This document shows positions 9,267 through 17,981 of a stretch of DNA of 64,000 nt, one piece after another. The notes beneath the pieces are model-generated. The model did not search any database. It saw nothing but the letters and a program-made list of their open reading frames with translations, and had not been told where the DNA came from. Origin of the DNA: Phyllobacterium sophorae (GTDB lineage: Bacteria; Pseudomonadota; Alphaproteobacteria; Rhizobiales; Rhizobiaceae); contig NZ_PGGM01000002.1 in the NCBI RefSeq assembly GCF_003010965.1, positions 434,001 to 498,000 of the forward strand, given 5' to 3'. The first letter of the stretch is position 1. Each line of letters opens with the position of its first letter. The translations under genes and the position numbers were made by a program.

Positions 9267-10940
9267 ATGGAAGCAAACTTGACGCCTGTCCCAACCAAGA
9301 GCCGGCCGTACCGTCGCGCCGGAACGGCTTGGCTTTTGTCAGCTGGGATGGTTGCCATTCTGGTCATGCTGCCGGTCCTGGCCCTCGTGTATCAGGCGAT
9401 GCAGGGCTCTGCCGGATTATGGTCTCATCTTCTCACAAACGTCCTTCCGGCGGCTCTGACTGACACCGTGATACTCCTTTGCGGCGTTGGTCTGCTGGCC
9501 GCCATTCTCGGTACGACTACCGCTTGGTTGGTCACTGCCTATGACTTTCCCGGGCGTGGTATTCTGGAATGGGCGCTGCTGCTTCCACTGGCGGTGCCGA
9601 CCTACATCATCGCTTATGCCTACCTCGATATCTTGCACCCGATAGGCTCTCTACAAGGGACGATTCGCTGGCTCCTCGGCTATACAAATCCGCGCGAGTT
9701 CCGGCTTCCGGATATCCGCTCTATAACCGGCTGCATCATCTTGCTTGGGTTTGTGCTGTACCCTTACGTTTATATTCCAACACGTGCGATGTTCTTGACG
9801 CAAACAGCCAATTTGATCGAGGCATCACGAACCCTCGGTGTGTCAAGGCGGAGTGTCTTCTGGCACGTGGCTCTGCCGCTTGCACGCCCGGCGATTGCCG
9901 TAGGAATCAGTCTCGCTCTCATGGAAGCGCTGAATGATATCGGAGCCTCCGAGTTCCTCGGTGTTCGCACCCTGACAGTTTCAATTTATACGACATGGGT
10001 TACGCGGTCGGATCTGCCCGGTGCCGCGCAGATTGCGCTCTCGCTGCTGTGCGTGGTGGTGGCGCTCATCGCGCTCGAGCGGTGGGCCCGGCGAGAACAG
10101 CGCTATTCGATCAGTGCGCAACGCAGCCGCTATTTTGAACCGCACAAAGTGACGGCGATAAAAGGCCTGCTGCTATTTGGTCTCGGCTCCCTTCCGGTAC
10201 TCATCGGATTTGTTGCCCCTGCCAGCTACCTTGTAACTCATGCTTGGAAACGCTTCCGGTTTGCGGGCCTGTCATCTCGATTCCTGGACGATGCGGCAAA
10301 CACGATTGTTTTCGCGGCCACTGCGACGGTTATCGTAGTCATATTGGGTCTTGTCGTCGCCTACGCGGTGCGACTGCGGCCAGGACCATCCGCGACCTGG
10401 TTCTACAGGCTTTCAACGATGGGCTATGCTGCTCCCGGAACCGTGATCGCCATCGGGGTTCTGGTCGTTGTCGGCAGTCTTGATCGTTTCATCGACAAAA
10501 CCACCATTGCCTGGTTCGGCATATCTGCAGGCCTTGTTTTCATGGGGTCTGGCGCTGCACTCATTTATGCTTATGTCGCAAGGTTTCTGGCGATTTCCGC
10601 GGGTGGGACTGAAGCAGGATTGGCGCGCATTCCGCAATCGTTCGACCATGCTGCACGGACACTCGGCCAAACAACCGAAGGCACTTTCAGGTATGTTCAT
10701 TTGCCGCTTTCGAAAGCAGCCCTGACGGCGGCGGGGCTGCTCGTATTCGTCGATTGCGTCAAGGAACTGCCCGCGACCCTCCTTCTGCGTCCGCTCAATT
10801 TCGAGACATTTGCAACTCAACTCTATGGGGAGGCGGCGAGGGGCACCTACGAAGAAGCCGCGATCGCCGCCCTCGCGATCGTCGTTATCGGAATCCTGCC
10901 TGTTGTCCTGCTATCGAAAGTGGGACGACCGAAAGGCTGA
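9267..10940 (+). CDS. fbpB: Ferric iron ABC transporter, fused permease
   Basis: The 557-residue protein contains about twelve membrane helices arranged as two permease halves. Each half has an EAA-type cytoplasmic loop: EASRTLGVSRRSVFWHVALPLARPAI near residue 190 and DHAARTLGQTTEGTFRYVHLPLSKAAL near 465. Such two-domain permeases are typical of FbpB/SfuB iron importers. It completes the iron transporter with the two preceding genes. Confidence 0.9.
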   Translation: MEANLTPVPTKSRPYRRAGTAWLLSAGMVAILVMLPVLALVYQAMQGSAGLWSHLLTNVLPAALTDTVILLCGVGLLAAILGTTTAWLVTAYDFPGRGILEWALLLPLAVPTYIIAYAYLDILHPIGSLQGTIRWLLGYTNPREFRLPDIRSITGCIILLGFVLYPYVYIPTRAMFLTQTANLIEASRTLGVSRRSVFWHVALPLARPAIAVGISLALMEALNDIGASEFLGVRTLTVSIYTTWVTRSDLPGAAQIALSLLCVVVALIALERWARREQRYSISAQRSRYFEPHKVTAIKGLLLFGLGSLPVLIGFVAPASYLVTHAWKRFRFAGLSSRFLDDAANTIVFAATATVIVVILGLVVAYAVRLRPGPSATWFYRLSTMGYAAPGTVIAIGVLVVVGSLDRFIDKTTIAWFGISAGLVFMGSGAALIYAYVARFLAISAGGTEAGLARIPQSFDHAARTLGQTTEGTFRYVHLPLSKAALTAAGLLVFVDCVKELPATLLLRPLNFETFATQLYGEAARGTYEEAAIAALAIVVIGILPVVLLSKVGRPKG

Positions 10941-11036
10941 CCTTGGCCAAGGGGCGGCGTTCGATTGTGAGGAACCGCAATGTCGATGAAGATGTCGTCG
11001 AGTGGGCAACTGTTGCAAACCGAAGAGGATGGGGAA

Positions 11037-11609
11037 ATGGGCAAGAACTTCAGCTGGTTGAACGAACCTGTTACATTCAGCGGCGACACGCTGGAGCTCA
11101 GGCTTACGACAGACGAAAAGACCGATTTCTGGCAGGAAACGTTCTACGGATTTCAGCGTGACAACGGTCACGCTTATCTGACGCCAGTCAGCGGTGATTT
11201 TACCGCCAGCGCAACTGTCCGGGGTGACTATCAGCAACTCTACGACCAAGCTGGACTCATGTTGCGAATTGATCAACGCAACTGGATCAAGACCGGCATT
11301 GAATACACGGACGGACTGATGCATTTCAGCGTGGTCGTCACAAACGGCACCTCGGACTGGTCAGTCATCCCCCTGCGCGGTTCGGGCAAGGACGACGAAG
11401 TCGCGGTGCGTTTGACGCGACATGACAATGCGGTTCGCGTGCAATTTTCAGTTAACGGGGCGCCGTGGCAGCTCGCCCGTCTGGCGCCGTTTTCGAGCGC
11501 CGACGCTCTAGTGGGCGTCATGGCCTGCTCGCCAGAACGGGGCGGTTTCGAGGCCGTGTTTCAAAACCTGAGTGTGGGCCCCGCGATTGCTCGCGATCTT
11601 CACGGCTAG
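11037..11609 (+). CDS. DUF1349 domain protein
   Basis: The 190-residue protein matches the DUF1349 (concanavalin-like beta-sandwich) family, with DFTASATVRGDYQQLYDQAGLMLRI-like strands in the middle. The biochemical role is unknown; the fold usually binds carbohydrate. ATG 11037 is chosen because GAGGATGGGG lies just before it; an upstream ATG at 10980 would add 19 poorly conserved-looking residues. It lies about 100 bases after fbpB on the same strand and may be read through from it, but has no evident functional link with iron. Confidence 0.75.
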   Translation: MGKNFSWLNEPVTFSGDTLELRLTTDEKTDFWQETFYGFQRDNGHAYLTPVSGDFTASATVRGDYQQLYDQAGLMLRIDQRNWIKTGIEYTDGLMHFSVVVTNGTSDWSVIPLRGSGKDDEVAVRLTRHDNAVRVQFSVNGAPWQLARLAPFSSADALVGVMACSPERGGFEAVFQNLSVGPAIARDLHG

Positions 11610-11616
11610 TCGTTTC

Positions 11617-12402
11617 TTAACTCCCGAAAAGTTCCGGACGCTTTTCGCGCAGATGCAGAAGCAGTTTGCCCATTTGAGAGATGTGGGTCTCCATTGCCTT
11701 GGCGGCCCGATTTGCGTCCTTCTCTGCAATAGCAGTAATGATTGCCTCATGCTCGATCAGGGTCTCGATCATGCGCGTCTCATAGTGGAGCAGGAGCCGT
11801 CTGACGCGATCGATCTGGCTCCGCTCCTTCGAAGCGATCTCACGTAGACCTGCCAATCCTGCGGCATCGCAGATCATGTCATGCATTGCTTCGTCAAGTT
11901 CGTAGAACTGCTCAAAATCAAGCCTGTCCGCGGCTTTCCTTTGGCGCTCCAGATTTTGTCGCAGGCGGGCCAGGAGTTCTGGTGTGCTGCGCTCGGCGGT
12001 TCGGCGGATCGCTGCTGTTTCCAGGGCCATGCGCACAAATTGCGCGGTTTCGATCTTATCCAGCCAAAGTCTTGCTACAAAGGTTCCCGTTTGCGGATAA
12101 ATTTCGACCAGACCCTCATCGGCCAGGCGGTTGATCGCGTCGCTCACGGGCGTTCTTGAGACACCGAGCTGTGAGGCCACGAGTTCCTTGCGGATGGCCT
12201 CTCCGGGGGAGAGCTGCGATGAAATGATCGCCTGTCGCAGTATCGTATAGACTTGGTCCTTGCGCGTGACCGAGACGACTTTTTGCTCCCTATAGTTCCT
12301 GCTCGAAGAACGAAGCTGCAAGATCCAGTCACCCCCAAGAATACCGTTTCCACTGCCGAAAATCGATCGCCACTCAACCGATTGACTCTGCCTCAATAAC
12401 AT
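11617..12402 (-). CDS. GntR-family (FadR/FCD) transcriptional regulator
   Basis: An N-terminal winged helix (QVYTILRQAIISSQLSPGEAI, then LGVSRTPVSDAINRL and GLVEIYPQTGTFVA) is followed by an all-helical FCD domain with D...MHDMI and H-containing metal/effector segments. It is divergent from a sugar ABC operon and is the obvious candidate regulator of it. The first 40 residues are unusual for the family. A TTG at 12321 with GGGGGTG before it could be the true start, giving about 235 residues, a more normal length. Confidence 0.85.
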   Translation of the reverse strand: MLLRQSQSVEWRSIFGSGNGILGGDWILQLRSSSRNYREQKVVSVTRKDQVYTILRQAIISSQLSPGEAIRKELVASQLGVSRTPVSDAINRLADEGLVEIYPQTGTFVARLWLDKIETAQFVRMALETAAIRRTAERSTPELLARLRQNLERQRKAADRLDFEQFYELDEAMHDMICDAAGLAGLREIASKERSQIDRVRRLLLHYETRMIETLIEHEAIITAIAEKDANRAAKAMETHISQMGKLLLHLREKRPELFGS

Positions 12403-12403
12403 C

Positions 12404-12413
12404 TAACATGTTA
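12404..12413. promoter_or_regulatory. Palindrome TAACATGTTA, candidate GntR operator
   Basis: A perfect 10-base palindrome, with one further matching pair outside a C/C mismatch, lies in the divergent region between the regulator and the sugar operon. Position and symmetry suit an autoregulatory operator. It abuts the ATG at 12402, which argues that the regulator may actually start downstream at the TTG. Confidence 0.4.
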
Positions 12414-12449
12414 CACGCTAACTGGAAAGAATGTTTTGGGAGGAGCATT

Positions 12450-14006
12450 TTGGACAGCCAATTCCCAATCGTATCGTTGCGTGGGATCAGCAAATCCTTT
12501 GCTCACGTGGTAGCGCTGAGAAGCATCGATCTTGATATCCATGCGGGTGAAATCCATGCGGTCATGGGTGAGAACGGCGCAGGAAAATCGACACTCGTGA
12601 AAGTCTTGAGCGGCGTTCATCGCCGTACCAGCGGGCAAATGACGGTTCGCGGCCGTGAGGTCGATTTTGCGACCCCGAAAGAGGCGGAACGCAATGGTAT
12701 TGCGATCATCCATCAAGAACTCAACCTTATTCCAAGCCTGAGTGTTTCGGAAAATATCTTTCTCGGACGGGAGCCGCTTAAGGCCGGTTTGTTCATCGAC
12801 TATGCAGAGATCGAAGCGCGGAGTGCCGACATTCTCGCGAAGTTCGGAATTGATATCGATCCGCGCGCAGATGTTGAGAATCTTCGTGTGGGCGAGCAGC
12901 AGTTGGTCGAAGTTGCGCGCGCTCTTTCCTTGAATGCGGATGTGCTCGTCCTTGATGAGCCGACCTCCGCCTTGTCGGAAGCTGAAGCACAGAGGCTTGC
13001 AAGCTTTGTACGCGCGCTCGCCCGTAAAGGCGTTGCGATCGTCTATATTTCACATCGCATGAGCGAGGTCTTCGCTCTCGCCGACAAGATCACGGTATTG
13101 CGTGATGGCAATTTCATTGCGACGCGGCATTCCGGTGAAATCAGCGAGCGTGATGTTATTCGCATGATGGTGGGGCGCGAACTCAAAAAGCAGGAAGCCA
13201 AATCGTCAGTTTCCGACAATCCGGTCGTCTTGTCCGTACGCAATCTCGGCCTGCAAAGGCCCAACTCTCGCGGACGAATCCACAGCGTTGTCAACGATGT
13301 GAGCTTCGATCTCCATGCTGGCGAAATCCTAGGCGTAGGCGGTCTGCTTGGCTCTGGCCGGACTGAAGTGCTGGAGCTCATTTTTGGAGCGGCGATCGGC
13401 AAACGCTCGGGCTCCATCCGGCATAGAGGGGTCAGCGTCCATGCCCAATCTCTTACACCGCGCGGATCTGTCTCCAAAGGCATTGCATTCCTGACCGAGG
13501 ACCGCAAAGGAACGGGGCTGTTGATGCATTCCGATATTCGTTCGAATGCCGTCTTGCCTTCCCTTCCATGGATTGCACCACTCGGCTGGATAACCAGATT
13601 TCGGGAGAACGCCGTTGCCAACCGGATGATAAAGGCGATGCGGGTTCGTTGCCAGGGACCCGATCAGAGGATCGATGAGCTGAGTGGCGGAAACCAGCAG
13701 AAGATTGTTCTCGGCAAGTGGCTGGAAACCAGACCGAGCGTTGTGCTGCTTGATGAACCGACACGGGGCATCGACGTTGGCGCCAAGGACGAAATCTATG
13801 ACCTTCTCAAGAAGCTCGCGGATTCCGGCGTCGCAATCGTCATGGTAAGTTCGGAATTGCCGGAACTTCTCGCGCTTTCGAACCGTATTCTTGTGATGTG
13901 CGAGGGCAGGGCGACTGGCATCGTCGAGAGTCGTGAGTTTTCCGAGGAGCGGGTGATGGAGCTGGCGACGCCGTTGGGCAATGCGCTTGCGGGAGAAGCT
14001 GCATGA
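12450..14006 (+). CDS. Sugar ABC transporter, double ATP-binding protein (RbsA/YtfR type)
   Basis: There are two ABC domains in one chain of 518 residues. The first has GENGAGKSTLVKVLSG and a signature ending VGEQQLVEVARAL. The second has a degenerate Walker A GLLGSGRTE and signature LSGGNQQKIVLGKWL, as in RbsA, MglA and XylG. TTG 12450 is preferred as start because GGGAGGAG ends 4 bases before it and the protein then begins directly with MDSQFPIVSLRG; ATG 12408 would add 14 residues with no ribosome site. The stop overlaps the permease start. Confidence 0.9.
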   Translation: MDSQFPIVSLRGISKSFAHVVALRSIDLDIHAGEIHAVMGENGAGKSTLVKVLSGVHRRTSGQMTVRGREVDFATPKEAERNGIAIIHQELNLIPSLSVSENIFLGREPLKAGLFIDYAEIEARSADILAKFGIDIDPRADVENLRVGEQQLVEVARALSLNADVLVLDEPTSALSEAEAQRLASFVRALARKGVAIVYISHRMSEVFALADKITVLRDGNFIATRHSGEISERDVIRMMVGRELKKQEAKSSVSDNPVVLSVRNLGLQRPNSRGRIHSVVNDVSFDLHAGEILGVGGLLGSGRTEVLELIFGAAIGKRSGSIRHRGVSVHAQSLTPRGSVSKGIAFLTEDRKGTGLLMHSDIRSNAVLPSLPWIAPLGWITRFRENAVANRMIKAMRVRCQGPDQRIDELSGGNQQKIVLGKWLETRPSVVLLDEPTRGIDVGAKDEIYDLLKKLADSGVAIVMVSSELPELLALSNRILVMCEGRATGIVESREFSEERVMELATPLGNALAGEAA

Positions 14007-15325
14007 CCGGTACGGGCGAGAAAATCATGCGATCATCGAGCGGCATGGAACGGCTGAAATACGTCTTGAAGGCGACTAAGCTCTATTGGGGCCTCGCCCT
14101 GCTGTTCCTTGTGGGCGTGCTTTCTTCACCCGTCTCATCAAAAGGCAATAACATCTTTCTTTCGTTTGGAAATCTGTCGGACGTTTTCCGTCAGATTTCG
14201 GTCACCGGCATCACCGCTGTCGGGATGACGCTGGTTATCCTGATCGCCGGGATTGATCTGTCGGTTGGATCCGTCCTTGCCTTGGGATCAGTGGTTTGCG
14301 CGATGCTCCTGACCAATGAGGGGTGGTCTGCTGCCTATTTACTTGGCGTTCCCGCCGTTTTCCTTCTGGCCTTCCTGCTTCTGTTTGGCGTGGCTGCGTT
14401 CGGACTCAAGCTGCAAAGCCGCTTTTCGAATTCCACCCATGACAACCCGCCGGCCAAATCAAAGGTCGCCGCGACCCTTGCACTCGTAGCGGCTTTCGCC
14501 ATTGCTCTTTGGATAGCGTCGAGTTCCGACGCGAAAGCCGGTGTGCTGCTGGTACTTCTCGTGGTGCCCGCCGTCGGGTTCATGCTTGGCACCGTGAATG
14601 GACTGATCATTGTCGGAGGACGCCTGCAGCCATTCATTGTAACGCTCGCGATGATGGTTGCGGGTTTGGGAATAGCACGGCTTACTGCGGGCCAGAATAC
14701 GGCGGTCTGGCCCGTCTACACGGGCAGCAACGCTACAGAGGATTTCGAAGCTTTACGCTCGCTGATATTCGGAATCGTGCCCGTTCCAGGTGTTATCTTT
14801 GCCGGCATTATTGTCCTGTTTTGGGTCGTCCTGAAGTTTACAAAGTTTGGGCGCTACGTTTACGCTATCGGCGGCAACGAGGAAGCCGCTCGCCTGGCAG
14901 GTGTCCCAGTGTGGCGGGTTAAAATCACCGTCTACGCCATTTCGGGCTACCTCGCAGCACTTGCCGGTATTCTCTATGTCGCACAGTATCGTCAAGGGAA
15001 GCCCGATGCGGGCATGGGACTCGAGCTGGATGCCATTGCAGCCGTTGTTATCGGCGGCACCAGCCTCATGGGCGGACGAGGATCGATGATCGGAACGCTG
15101 GTCGGTGTTCTGATATTCGGCTTTCTCAGCAACATTCTCCAGCTCAACAACATCGACAGTAACACCCAGCTCGTCTTGAAGGGCGTCATCATCATCGTGG
15201 CCGTATTGCTCCAGGAACGGCGTTCAAGCGGATGGTTGTTCTTCCTGTCCCAACTCAGGGTACGCAATCAGCCCGATAGATCCGTGCAAAACCAGCAAGT
15301 CGATCGACAGCGGCACGGTGAGTGA
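14003..15325 (+). CDS. Sugar ABC transporter permease (BPD_transp_2 family)
   Basis: The 440-residue membrane protein has the family motif GMTLVILIAGIDLSVGS near residue 75 and GGNEEAARLAGVPVWRVK near 285, typical of RbsC/XylH-type permeases. It is longer than RbsC (about 320 residues), with an added pair of helices and a polar loop around residues 115-165, closer to XylH-sized permeases. The start overlaps the upstream gene by 4 bases (ATGA). An internal ATG at 14027 is an alternative. The substrate is not defined. Confidence 0.9.
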   Translation: MTGTGEKIMRSSSGMERLKYVLKATKLYWGLALLFLVGVLSSPVSSKGNNIFLSFGNLSDVFRQISVTGITAVGMTLVILIAGIDLSVGSVLALGSVVCAMLLTNEGWSAAYLLGVPAVFLLAFLLLFGVAAFGLKLQSRFSNSTHDNPPAKSKVAATLALVAAFAIALWIASSSDAKAGVLLVLLVVPAVGFMLGTVNGLIIVGGRLQPFIVTLAMMVAGLGIARLTAGQNTAVWPVYTGSNATEDFEALRSLIFGIVPVPGVIFAGIIVLFWVVLKFTKFGRYVYAIGGNEEAARLAGVPVWRVKITVYAISGYLAALAGILYVAQYRQGKPDAGMGLELDAIAAVVIGGTSLMGGRGSMIGTLVGVLIFGFLSNILQLNNIDSNTQLVLKGVIIIVAVLLQERRSSGWLFFLSQLRVRNQPDRSVQNQQVDRQRHGE

Positions 15326-15360
15326 GTCGCATAACAAAGAAAACACAAGGGAGAGAGACA

Positions 15361-16326
15361 ATGAGCATTACTCGCAGACAACTTGCCAAATGGGCCATGG
15401 CAACCGCGCTAATTGCCCCATTCGCATTCAACGTCCCCACCGCAGACGCCAAGGACAAATATGTGATCGGCTTCAGCCAGACGACAACCGTGGAGCCCTG
15501 GCGTGTCCAATTCAACAAGGATCTGGAGGCCGAGGCCAAGAAACACGCCAATGTCGAATTGCTGGTCGCGGATGGCCAGGACAAGACGGAAAAACAGGTG
15601 GCTGACGTTGAGAATTTCATTCGGCAAGAAGTGGATGCCATCCTGATTTCACCCAAGGAATCGGCTGGTCTCACCGGCGTTGTCGAGAAAGCCATGGATG
15701 CCGGGATTCCGGTCATTGTTCTCGATCGCAACGTCGATACCGACAAGTTCACGCAGTGGATTGGTGGAGACAATGTCGTCATCGGGGAGGCAGCCGGCAA
15801 ATATGCCGTCGATCTCCTCGGCGGCAAGGGCAAAGCCAAGGGCACGGTCGTCGAGATATGGGGCGGCCTTGGAACGCAGGCCAGTCATGACCGGAGCAAT
15901 GGCTTTCACAAATATACCGATGCAGAGCCAGGCATCAAGTATTTGCTCGACAAGCAATCGGGCGACTGGAAGCAGGATCAGGCCTATAACATCATGGCAA
16001 CCGCCTTGCGCAACCATGAGGACATAACGATGGTCTACGGCCACAATGACCCGATGGCCTATGGCGCATATCTTGCGGCGAAGGATGCGGGCCGGGAAAA
16101 GAATATACTTTTCATCGGGGTGGACGGTCTTCCGAATGAAGGTGTGCAATGGGTGAACAAAGGTGAGCTCGCAGCGACATTCCTCTACCCGACGCCCGGG
16201 GCCGAAGGGCTGCGCCAAGCGCTGAAAGTGCTGGCTGGAGAAAAAGTCGAGAAGAAGATCGTCCTTGAAACGGAAGCGATTACAAAGGAAAACGCCCCGG
16301 CGATTTTGAAAGCCAACGGTCTGTAA
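15361..16326 (+). CDS. Sugar ABC transporter, periplasmic binding protein (Peripla_BP_4)
   Basis: The 321-residue protein begins with a signal peptide that has a Tat-like TRRQLAK motif and ends near PTADA-KDKY. The body is a type I binding protein (YVIGFSQTT..., EVDAILISPKESAGL, DRNVD, GHNDPMAYGAYLAAKDAG) resembling the YtfQ/RbsB group. ATG 15361 follows AAGGGAGAGAG. The gene overlaps nothing but follows the permease by 35 bases, so the operon order is ATPase, permease, binding protein. The ligand is probably a pentose, hexose or polyol; the sequence alone does not decide. Confidence 0.9.
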   Translation: MSITRRQLAKWAMATALIAPFAFNVPTADAKDKYVIGFSQTTTVEPWRVQFNKDLEAEAKKHANVELLVADGQDKTEKQVADVENFIRQEVDAILISPKESAGLTGVVEKAMDAGIPVIVLDRNVDTDKFTQWIGGDNVVIGEAAGKYAVDLLGGKGKAKGTVVEIWGGLGTQASHDRSNGFHKYTDAEPGIKYLLDKQSGDWKQDQAYNIMATALRNHEDITMVYGHNDPMAYGAYLAAKDAGREKNILFIGVDGLPNEGVQWVNKGELAATFLYPTPGAEGLRQALKVLAGEKVEKKIVLETEAITKENAPAILKANGL

Positions 16327-16482
16327 TGTCGAATGAAATGGCGAGCCGCGTGATCGCGCGGCCCGCCCCAGGCATGTGCCCGTTTACCGCGTTTGGCTGA
16401 ATCGTTTGCATCGGCGACGCTGGTGGCGCTCAATGCTGTGGCCAATTCCTTGTTGGGAGCATTGACAGGCAGGAGAATCGAG

Positions 16483-16878
16483 ATGAAGAAAAGTGTCATA
16501 CCCACCGTGACGATTTTCATGTTGAGTTCGCTGATGACCCCTTCTTTCGCCGAACCACTCAAAACCATGGCTGATGTTGGACGTGCGATCAATACCTGCT
16601 GGACCGCGCCATCAGGCTTGAAGGGCACCGTGACGCTCAGTTTCAGTTTCAAGCGTGATGGTAGTCTGTTTGGTAAGCCTCGGCCCACCAACATCAATGT
16701 CGAAGGCGACGACAAAGCGCGCCAGCAATTTATTGAGTCTGCCATCAACGCACTGAGCGCCTGTACGCCGCTGACTTTTTCCTCAGGACTGGCGGAAGGC
16801 ATTGGCGGTCAGGTATTTACGATGCCTTTCAGTGCGCCGGATAATTCTGGCGTAACGCCTACAGTCAATACACAGTGA
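16483..16878 (+). CDS. Small exported TonB-C-like protein
   Basis: The 131-residue protein has a signal peptide ending near TPSFA-EPLK. The mature part (VTLSFSFKRDGSLFGKPRPT, then a helix and INALSACTPLTF) resembles the C-terminal fold of TonB/TolA as found in small exported rhizobial proteins. ATG 16483 is preceded by CAGGAGAA. No partner genes lie next to it. Its role in the envelope is a guess. Confidence 0.7.
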   Translation: MKKSVIPTVTIFMLSSLMTPSFAEPLKTMADVGRAINTCWTAPSGLKGTVTLSFSFKRDGSLFGKPRPTNINVEGDDKARQQFIESAINALSACTPLTFSSGLAEGIGGQVFTMPFSAPDNSGVTPTVNTQ

Positions 16879-16908
16879 AGGTCTGTCGAAGGTCTATAGC
16901 CGCTTCAA

Positions 16909-17565
16909 TTAGACAACCAGGGAATAAACGGCGGCGAAGTGTATGCCGGCCGCGATGAGGACGAAAGCGTGCCAGATCGCATTGTGAAACGGCAGGCGTT
17001 CAAGCACGTGGAAGATGACGCCCAACGAATAGACCATGCCGCCGGCGAGTATCAGCCAGAGTACCGAAGCTGAAAGGGCCCCCGCCAGTTCATGATAGGC
17101 AGCAACACCGCTCCAGCCCAGCGCGAGATAAAGTCCGATCGACAGCCTGTCGAATCGGTCTGGCTTCAGAATTTTCAACATGATCCCGGCCACCGCAATC
17201 ACCCATACACCCGAGAGGAGCCACCAGGTACCGCTCTTGGCCATGAACGGCGTGTATGTCCCAGCAATAAGCAGATAGATCGCTGAATGGTCGAAACGCC
17301 GCAACAAGCGTTTCACCGGGGAAATCGGCCATATATTGTAGGCCGCAGAGAGCGCCATCGAGAGAACGAGCGTTGCAAGATAGATCGCGGTTGCCGCCGA
17401 TGTGCCTCCGGCTGGTTGATTGAGTACGATCGTCAGCAGGGTCGTCGATGCGATAACGGCGAGAATGACGCCGACAATATGAACCGCGCCATCCGCCCAC
17501 AACTCTGCCCCCGAATAATTCCGGAATATCGTAACGGGTAGGGCGCGTGTCGGTGGTGTCTGCAA
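16909..17565 (-). CDS. Hemolysin III / PAQR-family membrane protein
   Basis: The 218-residue protein has seven predicted membrane helices and the HlyIII features AVHIVGVI near residue 28, DHSAIYLLIAGTYTPF near 92 and the late histidine WHAFVLIAAGIHF near 198, which form the zinc site of the PAQR fold. The cellular role of bacterial members is uncertain (linked to membrane fluidity homeostasis for TrhA). It is divergent from the histidine kinase gene. Confidence 0.88.
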   Translation of the reverse strand: MQTPPTRALPVTIFRNYSGAELWADGAVHIVGVILAVIASTTLLTIVLNQPAGGTSAATAIYLATLVLSMALSAAYNIWPISPVKRLLRRFDHSAIYLLIAGTYTPFMAKSGTWWLLSGVWVIAVAGIMLKILKPDRFDRLSIGLYLALGWSGVAAYHELAGALSASVLWLILAGGMVYSLGVIFHVLERLPFHNAIWHAFVLIAAGIHFAAVYSLVV

Positions 17566-17981
17566 TGAGCTTCCTTGTTGATTAGGGTTACCAGCCTATT
17601 TCATTCCAATGGATAAACAACCAAAATCCGCCCCGTGCAATAGACCCGGATCGACAGGTCCGGTCGTGTCGCATGTCCCGGCCGTCTGGCGACGTCCCCC
17701 AGGGGGCATGACAGTCGCGCCAACCCGGCCAGGAAGAGCCCGATGCGCGGATAGGGAAAATATGTAACACTGTTATACTATGTTCAGTTCCTCCTCTGGG
17801 GAATATTGGAAGAGAAGTGCAAGAACTTGAACACCGGAGTGTTCGCTTGCTGCGTCGGGGGCGGCCATTGAATATTCTGCGCAGATACGGTGATCGCTGG
17901 AACTGGGTGCTCGTTCCGGCACTTTTGCGCCGCTTCGGCCTGATCTTCCCCGACGGAAAGAGCCTGTCCGGCAACACTGTG
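17566..17981. other. Divergent intergenic region before the histidine kinase
   Basis: About 415 bases. It holds an inverted repeat TAACACTGTTA at 17765-17775 followed by TACTA, a weak relative of the repeated motif found downstream. GTG 17817 would extend the kinase by 55 residues into this region, but those residues are basic and lack a conserved domain. Confidence 0.35.

Noticed and set aside
17588..17977. Minus-strand open frame of 129 codons between the HlyIII and kinase genes
   Set aside because: Arg/Ser-rich translation without domain features, lying in a divergent promoter region and overlapping the possible kinase extension.
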